Part shown: piece by piece, positions 33,596 to 44,471 of the stretch
Numbering within the stretch: the first letter of the stretch is position 1
How the letters are laid out: each line of letters starts with the position of its first letter
Assembly: GCA_037576195.1 (NCBI GenBank)
Contig: CM075103.1
Coordinates: 13,764,001-13,828,000 of the forward strand
Direction: 5' to 3'
Source: Phytoseiulus persimilis
Lineage: Eukaryota; Arthropoda; Arachnida; Mesostigmata; Phytoseiidae
Length of the DNA: 64,000 nucleotides
Notes under the pieces: model-generated
What the model saw: the letters and a program-made list of their open reading frames with translations, nothing else
Told to the model about the DNA's origin: nothing
Databases searched by the model: none
Position numbers and translations under genes: made by a program

Positions 33596-34345
33596 CGGTT
33601 AGAGAGAGCAAGATTTTTCTGCGGATATCTCCCAGAGCATTGAGTGCTCGACATTCATATTCTCCTTTGTCATCTCCAGTTACGGCACGGATCCTCAAAA
33701 CGCCGTCTTCGATCGAAAACCGGCCCGACGGACTGATTTCGGATTTGCCTGCAATAAGGCCAAAGTTCTTGCATCTCTCCGGGCATCATCGCACGCAGAA
33801 ACAGATTTCCTCAGAAAGCGTCACTCCTGAGGGGTACCTTTGAAAAAACTGATGGCTGGTTTCGGCAAGCCCTTGGCCGCGCAGTCCAACGCCACGGTTC
33901 GACCGGCGGTTTCTGTTACGGATCGCACGTCTGAGTTTATCCATATTGGTTGAAAGGTGGGCAGAACTGATACACTGATTTGATCAGTCCCGAAAGAGTT
34001 CTTCGCGGTGCACGTGTAATTTCCAACATGCTCGGGGCCAACTTTAACAATTTGCAGTGTTTCTTGGTATTCGTCGTTGTGAGAAATCCTCAGGTTACTG
34101 TCACTCGATTTCATCGAGAATCCATCTTTCCTTCACGAGAATGAAATCGGCAGAGAACCTTCCTTCAGAGCACACACCACAGTCACTCGTTGACCCATCT
34201 TTATGTCATCCAGTTTCACCGGAGCTAGCTGAGGAGCTGCACTGTCTCCAAAGTGGAAAAAATTCAGGAGAATCATCACTTTCAAGAAACATGTGTGAAT
34301 GGGCTGTCTCCTGCGTCCCTCCATGGCGTCTATGGATCCGGCCAT
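33596..34345 (-). pseudogene. sDscam cassette C23 with nonsense codon at the Ig tryptophan
   Basis: Exon 1 complement(33838..34345): MAGSIDAMEGRRRQPIHTCF leader, IKMGQRVTVVCALKEG, then SFS followed by TGA (34,133-34,135) where C22 has TGG in SFSWRKDG. After the stop the frame stays open (EYQETLQI, NYTCTAKNSFGTD) to donor GTACCC. Exon 2 complement(33596..33748) is intact, ending SLTG before GTAAAT. Promoter and splice sites are preserved, so loss is recent, or the stop is polymorphic or an error. Confidence 0.8.
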
Positions 34346-34390
34346 TTTGTGGCGCCGTGAGCTTGGGATGACAGGATTCCGTCAGTACTG

Positions 34391-34410
34391 GTGGCTCCCC
34401 CTCGCGGAAC
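34391..34410 (-). promoter_or_regulatory. CTCF-like promoter element of C23
   Basis: gtggctccccctcgcggaac on the + strand, 46 bp from the ATG. Confidence 0.65.
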
Positions 34411-34817
34411 TAAAAATCACTCGCGATTCTCGTGACAAACCGCGCTTGTTTCGAAATTCCTCCCAACGTCTGCAATCCTAGTTCGCTTCTAGCTCTGATT
34501 CCCCCACGTGAGACAGCTTCCGTTTGATGCAAGCGACGCAGCTTGATTCTGCCCGAATTGCCCGTCGCATTCAACCCTCTCCGACTATGAGAATCATGGC
34601 AAACTCTACTGAAGGATTCGGGACCGGCTCCCGCTCACAGGAGGCTCATGACTCATTACTGGTATTGTTTCTGGCCGAAAAAATCGACAGCCTTAAGAGT
34701 CCCCAGCGTCTCAGATTCCCAAGATTCGCGTATGTGGAGTAGGCGAGCGGAGACATTCGCACACTTCTCGCTCAGGAGAACGTGAGAAAAATTCCGAAAG
34801 AGACTCCAAGCTTTTAC

Positions 34818-35583
34818 CGCTCAAGTTGAGAGAGAACTTTCTCCGGATTTCTCCTTCGGTGTTTTTAGCATGACACTCGAAGTCACCCCTGTCAGGAGGA
34901 CCTATCGACCGGATGCGGAAGGTGCCGTTTTCGAATTCGATGCGATTCGAAGAGAACAAATCAACGTTCCCTACAAAAAAATCGTGCTCTCAGATGAAAG
35001 CTCCCGATGGAATGATTGGGTGAGTTCACGGATCCGATTGTATTCGACTTCGAACTCCTAACCGAGAACGCATACCTCTCAAAATGGAGATTTCGGGCGG
35101 TGGTTGACCCCTTGCTGCGCAGTCGATGATTACATCTTGACCAGAGATGCCCGAAACAGAGTTCACGTTCGGATTGACCCACATGGGTTTGAATTTAGGC
35201 ACGACTGCCACACTGGTCTGATCGGATCCAAATGAGTTCTTCGCTGAGCAGGTATAGTTCCCAACATGCTCAGGCGAGACATTTGTTATCTGCAGAGTTT
35301 CTTGATAGTCGTCATTGTAGACAACCTTCAAGTTTGTTGACTGCGAAAGGGGGGCTCCGTTCACTTGCCACGAAAATGATATTGGCAATGTGCCCTCCTT
35401 CACCGCACACAAAATAGTCACTCGTTGGCCAATTTTCACATTGTCCAGGGGCTTCATAGGCTCGATCTGAGGCGCCAAGGCCATCGTGACATCGTTCGAG
35501 ACGAAGATCAGCAATAGTTGGAAGGTCCCACACACGACGCGCACACTCATTGCCATCCCTGAAGCGTCAATGCCTTCGGCCAT
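34818..35583 (-). CDS. sDscam cassette C24
   Basis: Exon 1 complement(35076..35583): MAEGIDASGMAMSVRVVCGT leader, VKIGQRVTILCAVKEG, SFSWQVNGAPLS (Trp kept, usual RKD replaced by QVN), DDYQETLQI, NYTCSAKNSFGSD; donor AGAG|GTATGC. Exon 2 complement(34818..34970): acceptor TTTTGTAG, DRGDFECHAKNTEG, NLSG, donor GTAAAA. Intact. Confidence 0.87.
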
Positions 35584-35626
35584 TTTGTCGCGCCCTGAGT
35601 ATAGATCGGCCTGAGCTCCAATACAC

Positions 35627-35646
35627 GTGGCTCCCCCTCACGGGAC
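35627..35646 (-). promoter_or_regulatory. CTCF-like promoter element of C24
   Basis: gtggctccccctcacgggac on the + strand, 44 bp from the start ATG. Confidence 0.65.
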
Positions 35647-36007
35647 CCGTCGGAAACCTCGGCCTTGCGTGATATAAGGCGCGCGTTTTCAAATCGACTG
35701 TTACTCATCAATGGCCACGAGTTTTCCGAAGTTTGTTCGAGAACATACGACCCCGTTCCGAGATGGCTGCCTGCTTGAGATGGTGTCAGCCGGCTCCTCG
35801 CCGGAAACTCCACGATTCCAACCTCGATGGAGCGACGATCACACCTTCGAGGAGCCCGTGAAATGCAGCACTGCCATCCGGCGATCGTACATGACAGCAG
35901 CGAAACTGGATTTCCAATATTGCTCAAACCATCGCTCGGCCTCACAAAACATGTTACTCAATCAACCGTCACCTGGAGTGCGGTTAATTCCGCTCGCGTG
36001 AAATTAC

Positions 36008-36763
36008 CAGATAAGGTCAGCTTGATTGTTTTCCTGATGTTCCCGACCGAGTTTGAAGCCTCGCAAAGGTATTCCCCGCCATCGCTCCCAGAAACGGATT
36101 GTAATTCCAAGGTTCCGTCAGATACGATGTATCGTTCGGATGTCGGGACGTCAACTCCATCTGCGAAGTGTTATGGGGATGAGCAAGTCGGAACGTACTA
36201 CGTTGTGGCAAGACCTGATATTCGATCGAGACAAATAGTGTGACGCGGTTCCGATTCAAGCCAATCACACACCTCCGTGAACCGTTTATTCTCTCACCTT
36301 TCTTGATAGTGATCAATGGCTTCGGGTGCCCTTTGGCACTACAGTCCACAAGAACATGCCCTCCCGCGACACCGCTGACAGCCTTAACGTCATCACTGAC
36401 GATCCAACGAGGAGGGTATCTCATTGAAACGGGGACGGTTATCAGGTCCGATCCGTGAAGGTTCTTAGCCGAGCAAGTATAGTTCCCCACGTGCTCGGGA
36501 CGGAGCTTTCCGATTTGGAGCTGTTCTTGGTAATCGTCGATGTGCTGAATCGTTATCTCAGCAGACGGAACGACTGGCGCATTGTTTTTCCGCCACAGGA
36601 ATGAGATCGGCAGACTGCCTTTGCGGATTGAGCAGATGATGCGCAACCGTTGGCCCTCCTCCAGATCATCATCCATTTTGTTTGGCACTATAACCGGGGC
36701 CTCCGCCAGGGCCTTCAGGGAAAATAGGGCTACACACACGATACAAAGAGTTCTGGCGTCCAT
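36008..36763 (-). CDS. sDscam cassette C25
   Basis: Exon 1 complement(36298..36763): MDARTLCIVCVALFSLKALA leader, LEEGQRLRIICSIRKG, SFLWRKNNAPVV, DDYQEQLQI, NYTCSAKNLHGSD; donor AAAG|GTGAGA. Exon 2 complement(36008..36160): acceptor CTTCGCAG, DGGEYLCEASNSVG, TLSG, donor GTAATT. A seven-codon upstream ORF (MAGLFRV) starts in AAGATGGCGGG. Class B. Confidence 0.88.
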
Positions 36764-36852
36764 GGCTGCTGCAACTCACACTCTGAACAAACCCGCCATC
36801 TTGACGCGCGCCCACAATGAGTTCCTCCTATATTACTCCTTGATCGACACAC

Positions 36853-36872
36853 GTGGCTCCCCCTCATGGGAC
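36853..36872 (-). promoter_or_regulatory. CTCF-like promoter element of C25
   Basis: gtggctccccctcatgggac on the + strand; 54 bp from the YY1-like ATG (36,797-36,799), longer than the usual 44-49. Confidence 0.65.
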
Positions 36873-37291
36873 AGAGCAGAAACAAAGAGAGCGACTCCTG
36901 ATTCGAATCCTGAGTGTGACCAGCAATCACTTCGAATAATTTCAGGATACTTAGTTCGGTCATAGAAACAGCTCCGATCGAAGTTGAGAGGCTAAATCCA
37001 CCCTAGTCCGTCCTTGCCCGAATCGAGCACGGAGAAGTCATCCAAAGCCGAAAATCCCTCTCCTAAACACGCGTCCGAGTCATGGCGGACATTTCCGCGC
37101 ACCGCCATCGACTCCGGAGCTCCCTCATACTGGGGAGAACCGAAAAGTGCAGAAACTGTTGTTTAGGATTCCAAAGCCCACTGGAGCCATGCCAAAGATA
37201 ATGCAGCAACTTGATCAACGCCTCGGTGTGCCTCGATTCCCACATTCCCACCTGGAGCTCGAACCAAGCAATGCCTTGAGAATATATTCAC

Positions 37292-38041
37292 CGGTCAATG
37301 AGACTTTCACTGTTTTCCTGACAGTGCCTAAATCATTGGATGCTTCGCAGGTGAAATCGCCTCCGATGCCAGTCGAAACGGCGGGAATTTCCAGGACCCC
37401 GTCTTTGTGCGGTTGGGCATCCGAAACAGTCATATGGCTGTCACCTGCAAAACATCAGCACATTCGAAACCCCTCTCTATTACCGAAAATCTGGGGGAGT
37501 TGCTTCGCGCAAGGAGAAGTCTGAGAAATTCTTCGCATTCGAGTCTCGGCTAACCTTTCCATATTCTGATAGTTGGTTGCGGAAAACCGCTGGCTCCACA
37601 ATCGATTACCACGTTTTCACCCACGACTGTGCTAACGGGGTTCTCGGGCGCCGCCATTTTCCAACGCGGAGCGTATCTCATCACAACGGGAACCGAGATC
37701 TGGTCTGAGCCGTGAAGGTTCTTCGCAGAACATGTGTAATTGCCCGTGTCCTCGATCCTCAAACGTTGAATTTGCAACTGTTCCTGGTAGTCGTCGAAAT
37801 GTAGAATTTTCACATTGCTACTCGGCACCAATACCGCATTATTCTTTCTCCAAGAGAAAGAAATCGGGAGAGTTCCCTTGCGGACCGCACATCCGATCAG
37901 GAGCCTTTGTCCTTCCTCCAGTTCATCGAGAGTTTTCACCGAGACGATCTGAGGGGCCTCCGCCGAAACAGTCGTCGATACGAGCAACAGAAATACTGAG
38001 GTTCCTAGCACGCCCATGGTCACCCAATAGAACTCCGCCAT
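37292..38041 (-). CDS. sDscam cassette C26
   Basis: Exon 1 complement(37555..38041): start in AAAATGGCGGAG (MAEFYWVTMGVLGTSVFLLL), LEEGQRLLIGCAVRKG, SFSWRKNNAVLV, DDYQEQLQI, NYTCSAKNLHGSD; donor AAAG|GTTAGC. Exon 2 complement(37292..37444): acceptor TTTTGCAG, GGDFTCEASNDLG, SLTG, donor GTGAAT. Class B, intact. Confidence 0.88.
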
Positions 38042-38087
38042 TTTGACGCGCGCTTGGGGCCAGTTCTATCACGCTCATAAGGGACCT

Positions 38088-38107
38088 GTAGCTCCCCCTC
38101 GTGGGAC
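38088..38107 (-). promoter_or_regulatory. CTCF-like promoter element of C26
   Basis: gtagctccccctcgtgggac on the + strand, 47 bp from the start ATG. Confidence 0.65.
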
Positions 38108-38674
38108 AGAATGTAAGCTTCGCGGTTTGGCTCCGATTTTGAACATTCTCACCGACTCGACTCACGAGGCGAAGACGGAACCTTTCCCAGAAAGGAATCT
38201 GCGTACAAGGAGAGTTCAGAGGATGTCGAAGTCGCGGCGCTATTTCGCTTTCACTGCTTCAACAATCGACGAGAGAGTCAAATTAAGTCTTAACCCAGAG
38301 AGTTCTCTGCGACGGAGCGGTAAAAGTCCGCATCCGTATCGAATTCTCGCGAGTGGGGTCGGAAGCCCGCGCTTCTCGGTCTCTCTGAATACGACAACAG
38401 TCAGATAGTATGATGAGTCCCTAACCTCATTGTCGTACGCTGGAAATCAAGGGCGGCCAAGAGACTTATCTCGTCCATACTCATTCAGTGTGACCGAGTT
38501 CTTGAAATGAGCTCTCACAACGCTCCCCTGGGCGGAGCAGCCGCAGAATATTCGATCTAACCGGTTGGTGCTGAACTCTGTCATGACCTCGACTCCAAGG
38601 ATGAACCCCAGAATCAGATTGAATTTAGATCGGTGATGCTCGACCGCACGCAGCGTGGTGTGAAAGACTAATAC

Positions 38675-39421
38675 CGATGAGATGGAGACGTAGAGTTCGG
38701 TGAATCCTATCGATGTCATTCCAAGCTTCACAAACGTATTCGCCACTATCGCTCAGTGTTGCCGCTGAGATTCGGAGAACGCCATCCTTCATTTGATACC
38801 TTTCAGAGCTCTCAATGACACTGAACCCTGTAACTGTGAGCGTCCGATCAGTCCTGTGAAACGGAACTACATCAACAGCCCGATTGATGCCCTCTCCGGC
38901 TCCTATGGAAGTTGAGGGAGGGAGCGTGACCCAACAGTGATAGGCTCACCTTTGCGAATGGTCACGGTCGGCGTTGGGTATCCATCGGCGCTACAATTCA
39001 GCACAGCGGTGGCACCAACGATAGAACTCATTGGCTTCTCGTTGGGAGCGATCGCCCAGCGCGGGCCGAATTTGATCACAATCGGTACTGTTATCTGGTC
39101 AGAACCGTGAACATTTTTCACAGCGCAGCTGTAGTTACCGAAGTGTCCAAAGTTCAACTTTTGAATCTGGAGTTGCTCCTGGTAATCATCCAGATGGAGA
39201 ATTTTCACATCGTCGCTCGGAGCAAGCAGCTGATTGTCTTTCCTCCACGAGAACGAAATCGGCAGGGAGCCTTTGTCCGCAGCGCACAGGATCAAAAGTC
39301 TGCGACCTTCCTCGAGAACGTCGGGGATTCTGGCTGGAACGATCTGGGGTGCTTCACCCAAGGCCGCAGGGCGAAAATTCTGCACGAAAAGAATCAAGAA
39401 GTACGCAGCCCTTGCGTCCAT
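38675..39421 (-). CDS. sDscam cassette C27
   Basis: Exon 1 complement(38950..39421): MDARAAYFLILFVQNFRPAA leader, LEEGRRLLILCAADKG, SFSWRKDNQLLA, DDYQEQLQI, NYSCAVKNVHGSD; donor AAAG|GTGAGC. Exon 2 complement(38675..38827): acceptor GTTACAG, DSGEYVCEAWNDID, LHLIG, donor GTATTA. A six-codon upstream ORF (MAEYKG) starts in CAATATGGCGGAG. Class B. Confidence 0.87.
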
Positions 39422-39500
39422 GTTCGCTAGCGACTCAGCCCTTGTACTCCGCCATATTGACGCGCGCCCTGTGTAGGCGATTCGGATACCGGCGGTACTC

Positions 39501-39520
39501 GTGGCGCCCCCTTGTGGAAC
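39501..39520 (-). promoter_or_regulatory. CTCF-like promoter element of C27 (strong core)
   Basis: gtggcgcccccttgtggaac on the + strand; reversed it gives CCACAAGGGGGCGCCA. 46 bp from the YY1-like ATG (39,453-39,455). Confidence 0.75.
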
Positions 39521-40149
39521 AAAATGGCTTTACCGATGCGCTCCGCCAGATTCGAATGTTCGGAAGCCTCAATTCCATGATCACGTGGAACGTCTTCGAG
39601 TTCAGGCGTGAACACGTTCGAGTATCAACCACAGACATCCAGTTGAACCAGCGAGGCAAGAATTGGAATTATTCCCATGGTTTCGCTCCATCAGCGCTCG
39701 TACGCCGAATCCCTCGGGTAGTTATTCTGGATCTTTGCGAATTAGAGCCGGGAACAGCTCCATCACGAAAGCACTCGATCAGTGAATTTTCAAATGAGTT
39801 CCCGCAAAGCTCGATTCCATCGCGAGCGGGGACTCGGAGCTCCGAATTCTCCTAGAAGTAGCGCGAAGTCGTCGACAGTGCCTCTTTCAGCTCCTCAAGA
39901 GAGTGTCGACTTATTCGATGTCTCGGTCACTTTTCCAGGCGATACTTCCGATCCGACACCCTCAACTTGCGCGATTTCGTCGCTCCTCCCTGCACTGAAT
40001 CCACAGCGTGTCCCCAATCAGGTGAGGGCTGGGCCATTCGAGCGAATACTTCTCTCAACCTAAGATCGCTGCCTATGTCCAATTTCGAGATCGAAAAGAT
40101 GAGCTCGGAATCGGATCAATCTATAAATAATCTCGGCAGTCCACATTAC

Positions 40150-40899
40150 CCGTGAGAGAAATTTTCACAGCTTTCTCAATACTCCCGAGAGTGTTAGTAG
40201 CCTTGCACTTCATCCAACCCGCATCTTCCGAATCGATGCGTGATATATTTAAGATGCCGTCGCTGATGATGTAACCTCCTCTTGAATGGATCTCTTTCTC
40301 ATCTGAAATGAGCGGTCCGTTGAAAACACGAACACGAGTTCACAGATTGGATTCAGGCCTCGATGGCCACGTCTCTCAAACTCACGCTTGTAATGACGTA
40401 CGACCGGGGCAGGGAAACCCGTCGCTGCACAATTCACTGTGATCGAATGGCCTGCCACTGCATCGATGATGGCATCTGTCTTCCCCAACACCCATTCTGG
40501 CGGTGATTTGATTACGAGTGGAACCGACACTTGGTCCGATCCGTGGATGTTACGAGCACTGCACGAGTAGTTGCCGGAATGATCGGCCCTTAGTTTCAGA
40601 ATTTGCAGGGTTTCCTGATAGTCCTCATGTGACACTTTTACATCGTCTCTCAACACTACGGGCACGTTATTCTTCCTCCAGGCGAAGGAAATCGGCTGAG
40701 TGCCCTGCAGAGCTGCACACAGAATTGCGAGTCTCTGTCCGAGTTCCAGATTTTCGGGTACTTTCAAGGGTGCCAAGTGTGGAGGAGACGCGTTGACACG
40801 CTCGTGCATCAACGAGAAGAGCATCCACATGATATGGAAAACGATCATGGTGCTATACGACCTCTCGTTGGGCACATGACAAACTACCCTAGCTGCCAT
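40150..40899 (-). CDS. sDscam cassette C28
   Basis: Exon 1 complement(40386..40899): start in AAAATGGCAGC, leader with MIVFHIMWMLFSLM, Ig1 LELGQRLAILCAALQG, SFAWRKNNVPVV, DYQETLQI, NYSCSARNIHGSD; donor AAGC|GTGAGT, so the junction residue is His, not Gly. Exon 2 complement(40150..40302): acceptor CATTTCAG, DAGWMKCKATNTLG (Met replaces the usual Tyr before Cys), SLTG, donor GTAATG. Confidence 0.86.
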
Positions 40900-40944
40900 T
40901 TTAGACCCGCCTCAGCGTGCCTTCCTGGCCAAGACTCGATGAAC

Positions 40945-40964
40945 GTGGCGCCCCCTAGTGGGAC
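40945..40964 (-). promoter_or_regulatory. CTCF-like promoter element of C28 (perfect core)
   Basis: gtggcgccccctagtgggac on the + strand; reversed it gives CCACTAGGGGGCGCCA, a full match to the CTCF consensus. 46 bp from the start ATG. Confidence 0.8.
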
Positions 40965-41149
40965 CAGGACGAGACCTCCAGGAGTCCCAAAATTCGAAAC
41001 GAACTGCCATCGACCCCTCAATGCGTTCAAATTATGGAATCGCGCTCTGAATATGTGGTGTCGTCTTCCGGAGTCTAGCATTCTGATTTTCGACTGTAAC
41101 ACCAAATACCAGTTCCCATGGTTGCCTCAGCTAACTCGAATGAATTAAC

Positions 41150-41615
41150 CTCTGCTGAGCGTTATTTCCGGAGTCGGGTGACCACGCGCCCTGCAGTCGA
41201 TCATGACTTTTGCATGACGATGGAGCTCTCGATAATTTTGGAAGCGATGGTGTCTCTTTGCGACTTCGGTTCGAATTCCATCAACACTAGTATCGACATG
41301 TGGTCACTTCCGGAAGCGTTCTTCACGACGTACTTGTGGTTGGCCACGTGGTCATGATTTGTGATTGCTCCTGGTACTCATCCGTTTGGAAGAGCTTCAC
41401 AACCGATGACCGAACGAGGGAGAGATCGTTCTTGAGCCACCAGAAGATCAGGGGCTGATTTCCTCCCAGGACGGAGCTTTCAATGGCTTTTCGCTGTGTT
41501 TTTTTTGAGGTCGTCCGGCACTCCGATCGGGCTGATGCCAGACGCAACACCTATACAGTATCGTCACACGCAGCGAGAACCGCGAGAGTGACAACGAACA
41601 ATCGGATCGGCGTCA
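41150..41615 (-). pseudogene. Relic sDscam cassette psiC
   Basis: Starts MTPIRLFVVTLAVLAACDD (signal-like, related to the KMTPP leaders of C29 and C30) and stops after 21 residues. Further on, shifted frames read WWLKNDLSLVRS, DEYQEQSQI and VMIDCRARGHPTPEITL. The NYTC region has lost bases. No exon 2 and no promoter element were found for it. Confidence 0.7.
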
Positions 41616-41790
41616 TTTCTGACATCGCAGCGATTTTGAGCTTCGTGTGGAATTTGAATTCTTCGACGAAAGAGGTAACGGAATAGATCGTTCTCGACGA
41701 GAATTCCATAGTTTTGAGTGCGTCTCAAAGAGATCAATGTGCGACCAATGCATAGCAAAAAGCAGCCCGAGCTGTTCCATGCAGTTTTAC

Positions 41791-42900
41791 CAGTTAACAG
41801 AACTCGGACGGTTTTGGACAGTACGCCTCGGGAGTTTGAAGCTTGGCAGTGATATTCAGCCGCATCAGACTGTTCGACTTCATTGATCTCGAGGAGACCG
41901 CCAATGACATGGAGTCTTTTCGATGAGACAACCTGGACGTCGCCTGCAAGATGAGTTTCTTTTAGTGCGAGATTTGGGATTTTCGACTTCGGGGATTCTC
42001 GGCCCAAGAAAGTGTTTGATAGATGCTTCTAGTCACATTCAAAAATCGTCAACTCTGGGTTGAAGTCATTCTAATTTCGGGGATGGAAGATCCTATTCGT
42101 GAGAGGAAGCAAAGACCCTCGTCCCCCATTCTAAACTATTCTGCGAAATCGACGATCTCGTAATCAGACAGATGTTCCGCACATAGGCTGGGTGATCGAT
42201 GTCGGAAAATGAAACGATTCATTCCGCAGCTGAGACACTCTGATCGGCGAATTCGGAAAAAAATGTGGGCTTGTGACTACCGAGAACCGACACTTCCGTG
42301 GAAAAACTCGGCTTTCGAGAACGGGAGGACTTCCTTCAGCTTTATGAGGCGAATATACAGATTCAAAGGCGGAGCGGAAAGATCGGAGGAAGGAACTGCG
42401 GATTTACCTTTCTTGATGAGGATCGTCGGCTCTGGGTGGCCGGTAGCTCTGCAATTTACAATCACCGCTTCCCCAGAAGTTGCTTGAATAAGATGCGTCG
42501 CGCTCGATTCGATCCATTGTGGTTGGAACTCCATCAAAACTTGAACGGTCATGTGGTCAGACCCATAGGCATTCTTCACAACACATGTATAGTTCCCGAC
42601 ATGGGTTGAGGAAAGTTTGAGGAACACCAACTGCTCCTGGTACTCATCCATTTGGGCAACTTTAACTTCCGCGGAAGAGGTCAGGGGTGTGCCATTTTTC
42701 CTCCAAGCGAACGAGAGCGGTTGACTCCCTTCCCGAGCGGCGCACATTATGGCGAGCCGCTGACCTTCCCTAAGATCATCGGGGCTCGTCACCGAATTGA
42801 TCCTTGGTGCAGTCCCAGCGAGGATGCCCTCGAAAAACACACAAATTCCGAGACACCGTAGGAGCATCTCCGGCGGCGTCATTTTTGAAGTTGCTGCCAT
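41791..42900 (-). CDS. sDscam cassette C29
   Basis: Exon 1 complement(42408..42900): start in AAGATGGCAGC (MAATSKMTPPEMLLRCLGIC), LREGQRLAIMCAAREG, SFAWRKNGTPLT, DEYQEQLVF, NYTCVVKNAYGSD; donor AAAG|GTAAAT. Exon 2 complement(41791..41943): acceptor CTTGCAG, DAAEYHCQASNSRG, LLTG, donor GTAAAA. Group C with C30 and psiC (LREGQRLAIMC, AYGSDH). Confidence 0.87.
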
Positions 42901-42943
42901 CTTGGCGCTAGCTTTTGGGCTTTTCCGTTCCACATAGATACAC

Positions 42944-42963
42944 GTGGCTCCGTCTGGTGGTAC
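42944..42963 (-). promoter_or_regulatory. CTCF-like promoter element of C29
   Basis: gtggctccgtctggtggtac on the + strand; a CC to GT change in the core run. 44 bp from the start ATG. Confidence 0.6.
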
Positions 42964-43121
42964 TATATCGGAATGATTTCACGACTTCTATCTGAATATG
43001 ACCGCGGAAATAGGCATTTCCGAGTTTATCTCGCAGGAATCGATTCAAGTCAGAGTTTCTCTCTTCCATGAACCAGTGAACCAGGTTAGACGATTAAGAG
43101 GGGGTCTCACGACTTAATTAC

Positions 43122-44049
43122 CCTTCAAAGTAACTTTGAAAGACTTCGATACTGAGCCGATGGAGTTGGATGCCTCACAGGAATAGACTCCTCGGTCCGA
43201 GCTGCTCACGTTGCCGATCTCCAGGAGGCCGTCGACGAAAGATATCCGATCGGACAGTTCTAATCGATCTTTCTCTGAAATAGCAAAAAGAGATGTCATC
43301 AATGATATGTGTGTCCGCTCAGGATCATCGCATACTCGCTCGGAAATTATGGGGAACGCCCTGGAAGTTGAATCTTCCATTCATTAAACTTCGCGAAGTA
43401 TCAAGACGCTTCGATATCGGAACAATATTGCGGAGGTCAGGAGTAGGACGGCAACGAATGAGTGGGGCAGCGCCGAATGAGTTCATGGCATTGCTTTTTT
43501 CTCAAGCTGCTTTTCAGGCGTCTACGACGAGTTATTTCGCCAGCTATCGACCTACTTGCCTTTTCTGATGCGAACCTCCGGCTCAGGGTGGCCCTTCGAC
43601 CTACAGTCGAGGACGGCTCTGCTCCCGGCTGGACTCTCAATCGATGTCCAGTTTTCAGGTGAGAGCCATTCGGGTCGGAGCTTCATCAGAACTCGGACAG
43701 AAATGTGATCCGATCCGTAGGCATTCTTCACTTCGCACGTGTAGTTCCCGACATGATCAGTGGACAGCTTCGAAATCTGAAGTTGCTCCAGGTATTCATC
43801 TGACTGCCGGATTTTCAGGTCTGATCCGGGGACGAGCGGAACGCCGTTCCTCCTCCAAGAGAACGAGAGAGGTTGACTTCCTTCGAGCACTGCGCACATT
43901 ATAGCCAAACGTTGTCCTTCCCTGAGGTCATCCGAGATCTTTGTAGGCCCTATGCGAGGGGCTTCCCCCGCGATGACCGATTTTATGCACGAAGAAACGA
44001 CAACAGCTAACAACAGCCTGGGCGGCGTCATTTTGAAATGAGAAGCCAT
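43122..44049 (-). CDS. sDscam cassette C30 (GC-AG intron)
   Basis: Exon 1 complement(43560..44049): start in AAGATGGCTTC (MASHFKMTPPRLLLAVVVSS), LREGQRLAIMCAVLEG, SFSWRRNGVPLV, DEYLEQLQI, NYTCEVKNAYGSD. It ends AAAG followed by GCAAGT, a GC donor with otherwise ideal consensus; the GT form is used by the sister cassettes. Exon 2 complement(43122..43274): acceptor CTATTTCAG, DRGVYSCEASNSIG, TLKG, donor GTAATT. Frame is kept. Confidence 0.86.
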
Positions 44050-44087
44050 CTTGCTACAGTCATTGTGATCACCAATGGACGGTACAC

Positions 44088-44107
44088 GTGCCGCCCCCTA
44101 GCGGGAC
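44088..44107 (-). promoter_or_regulatory. CTCF-like promoter element of C30 (perfect core)
   Basis: gtgccgccccctagcgggac on the + strand; reversed it gives CCGCTAGGGGGCGGC. 39 bp from the ATG, the shortest spacing. Confidence 0.75.
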
Positions 44108-44471
44108 CCGGCGGAAAGCGGTTTACTGTTAAGAGCACTGCGAAACTATCTGCAAAGGGTCTTCCGACCGGAACGAATAACAAAATCCCAGCGTTTCATC
44201 AGTGATAATCACAAGGTAGAATACGTTCTCGGAGGCGCTATCCGAAACACATCCACATACTCTGAAGCCCGCGGCCACCCAGGATTTTCTCTGGGGGTAA
44301 GTTGAAGGTTTCTAAACTATTCATTCTCCAGCCGTGGCCCAGAGCACGAGAGTACGAACCCCGGAGCAGGACAAAAATTATGTTATGTATTAACCCGTAT
44401 CGTACCGAGTGCTACTGGTCTGAATATGAGAAGACCCCAAGCACACGAAAGGTGTATTCTTGGCTTATTAC

